Shown here in pieces: positions 63,276 to 64,000 of a stretch of DNA of 64,000 nt. The notes under the pieces were generated by a model, which saw only the letters and a list, made by a program, of their open reading frames with translations, did no database searches and had not been told where the DNA came from. The stretch lies in NCBI GenBank assembly GCA_025559845.1, contig CP048469.1:2046001-2110000 (forward strand), in the 5' to 3' direction. The stretch comes from Agrobacterium tumefaciens. Lineage in GTDB: Bacteria; Pseudomonadota; Alphaproteobacteria; Rhizobiales; Rhizobiaceae. Every line of letters begins with the position of its first letter. Positions within the stretch are counted from its first letter, which is position 1. The translations under genes were made by a program, and so were the position numbers.

Positions 63276-64000
63276 TTACCAGTGTTCACGGTAAGGTCTG
63301 ACTTCAGTTTCAAAGCTCCAACCCTGGCGCGACTGGGTGGTCAGGCTGTAAGCCGCTTCGGCCACGGCGGCCGGGGAGACGAATTCATCGGCGGCCTTGT
63401 CGGGCATTTTTTCCCGCGTCGCAGGAAGATCCACAATGCCATCGATGATAAGCAGCGAAACATGAATGCCTGCCGGCCAGAGTTTACGCGCCATGGATTC
63501 AGCCAGACTGCGCTGTGCGGCTTTAGCTGGTGCAAATGCGGCCGTATTTGCGCCTCCACGGCGCGACGCGGTCGCCCCGATGAACAGGATATTGCCTTTC
63601 CCACGAGCTTTCATTGCCGGGATAACCTGTTTGGAACACAGCAACGCGCCGAATGCGTTGACCCGCCAGGCTGATTCAAATTGTTCCGGCGTAATCATTT
63701 CAATGTCGGAAAGCGCGCCCGAGCCGGCATTGAACAACAATACCTCCGTCTCACCCAGCTCCGTCCGTATCGCGTTAAACGCTGCCGCGACAGAGTTGGC
63801 GTCTCCTACATCGCAGGCATAAGCGCGAGCATGGGCGATTTGGGCAGCAAGCCCCTGGGTTCGCTCCAGATTGCGCGCAAGCAATGCGACGGCATAGCCC
63901 GCTTCGGCAAAACGCTGAGCCAGTGCCTGGCCATTGCCTTCCCCGGCACCGGCAATGACGGCGACAGGGCGGTTTACAGTGCTGGATAATGTGTTCTCTG
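63276..64000 (-). CDS. SDR oxidoreductase, N-terminus cut by window edge
   Basis: About 241 residues of a short-chain dehydrogenase. The minus frame is open from the window edge: VNRPVAVIAGAGEGNGQALA is the Gly-rich cofactor loop (GAGEGNG), then VLLFNAGSGALSDIEMI, NILFIGATASRRGGANTAAF and APAKAAQRSLAESMARKL. The active-site Tyr-x3-Lys appears as F-x-x-x-K (AFAPAKAA), so the Tyr is replaced by Phe or Ala, which may reduce activity. It lies 130 bases upstream of the pirin and probably shares its operon. Confidence 0.85.
   Translation of the reverse strand, partial: ENTLSSTVNRPVAVIAGAGEGNGQALAQRFAEAGYAVALLARNLERTQGLAAQIAHARAYACDVGDANSVAAAFNAIRTELGETEVLLFNAGSGALSDIEMITPEQFESAWRVNAFGALLCSKQVIPAMKARGKGNILFIGATASRRGGANTAAFAPAKAAQRSLAESMARKLWPAGIHVSLLIIDGIVDLPATREKMPDKAADEFVSPAAVAEAAYSLTTQSRQGWSFETEVRPYREHW

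Overview
The window is a high-GC proteobacterial mosaic. It looks like the core and cargo of an integrative conjugative element (ICE) of the PFGI-1/ICEclc/PAGI-2 type, most likely in a gamma- or betaproteobacterium such as a Xanthomonadales or Pseudomonas relative. No rRNA, tRNA or universal housekeeping gene is present, so the host cannot be fixed more closely. No integrase or att site was found, so neither ICE end can be placed.

Region 1 (1-5.7 kb, minus strand) is a tightly overlapping ICE transfer operon: pilL, a coiled-coil inner-membrane protein, a PFL_4693-family protein, a lytic transglycosylase, a PFL_4695-family protein, the coupling ATPase traD and a truncated PFL_4697-family membrane protein. 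Region 2 (6-16.4 kb) is a cargo slot. It holds a membrane PQQ glucose dehydrogenase, an isochorismatase-like/DoxX/Old-Yellow-Enzyme/pirin set with a LysR regulator, a scar made of fragments of other ICE genes, and a LysE exporter + 2OG-Fe(II) oxygenase pair with a divergent HTH/NBR1-Ig regulator. Region 3 (16.5-32.6 kb, minus strand) is the ICE accessory/replication module: an SNF2-like helicase, a DUF6094 methylase, DUF932, DUF3275, DUF3577 and about a dozen small unknown genes. Many of these have their own terminator and nearly all have a recurring nested-hairpin leader. Region 4 (32.6-39.3 kb) has a small membrane protein, a cytosine methyltransferase beheaded by an IS21-family element, and the MOBH relaxase traI on the plus strand.

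Region 5 (39.3-48.9 kb) is visibly lower in GC. It carries an eight-gene plus-strand operon (HMGL-type aldolase, isocitrate/isopropylmalate-dehydrogenase-like enzyme, RraA-like aldolase, flavin reductase, ABM monooxygenase, nitronate monooxygenase, a catalytically degenerate alpha/beta hydrolase and a DUF6282 amidohydrolase-fold protein). A convergent RutA-like FMN monooxygenase and a LysR regulator follow. One near-identical 19-base palindromic site lies upstream of both the operon and the monooxygenase. This is my best candidate for an undescribed metabolic system.

Region 6 (48.9-64 kb) returns to high GC: MFS/luciferase-like oxidoreductase/MFS, an MFS gene split by an in-frame stop, a DJ-1/PfpI protein, LysR regulators, a second Old-Yellow-Enzyme/pirin/isochorismatase/SDR cluster closely related to that in region 2, a tannase-like secreted hydrolase, a third pirin and a partial SDR.

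Together the window shows a conjugative backbone that has repeatedly acquired oxidoreductase and efflux cargo. It retains fossils of earlier recombination and carries two repeated, structure-conserving leader families in its accessory module.
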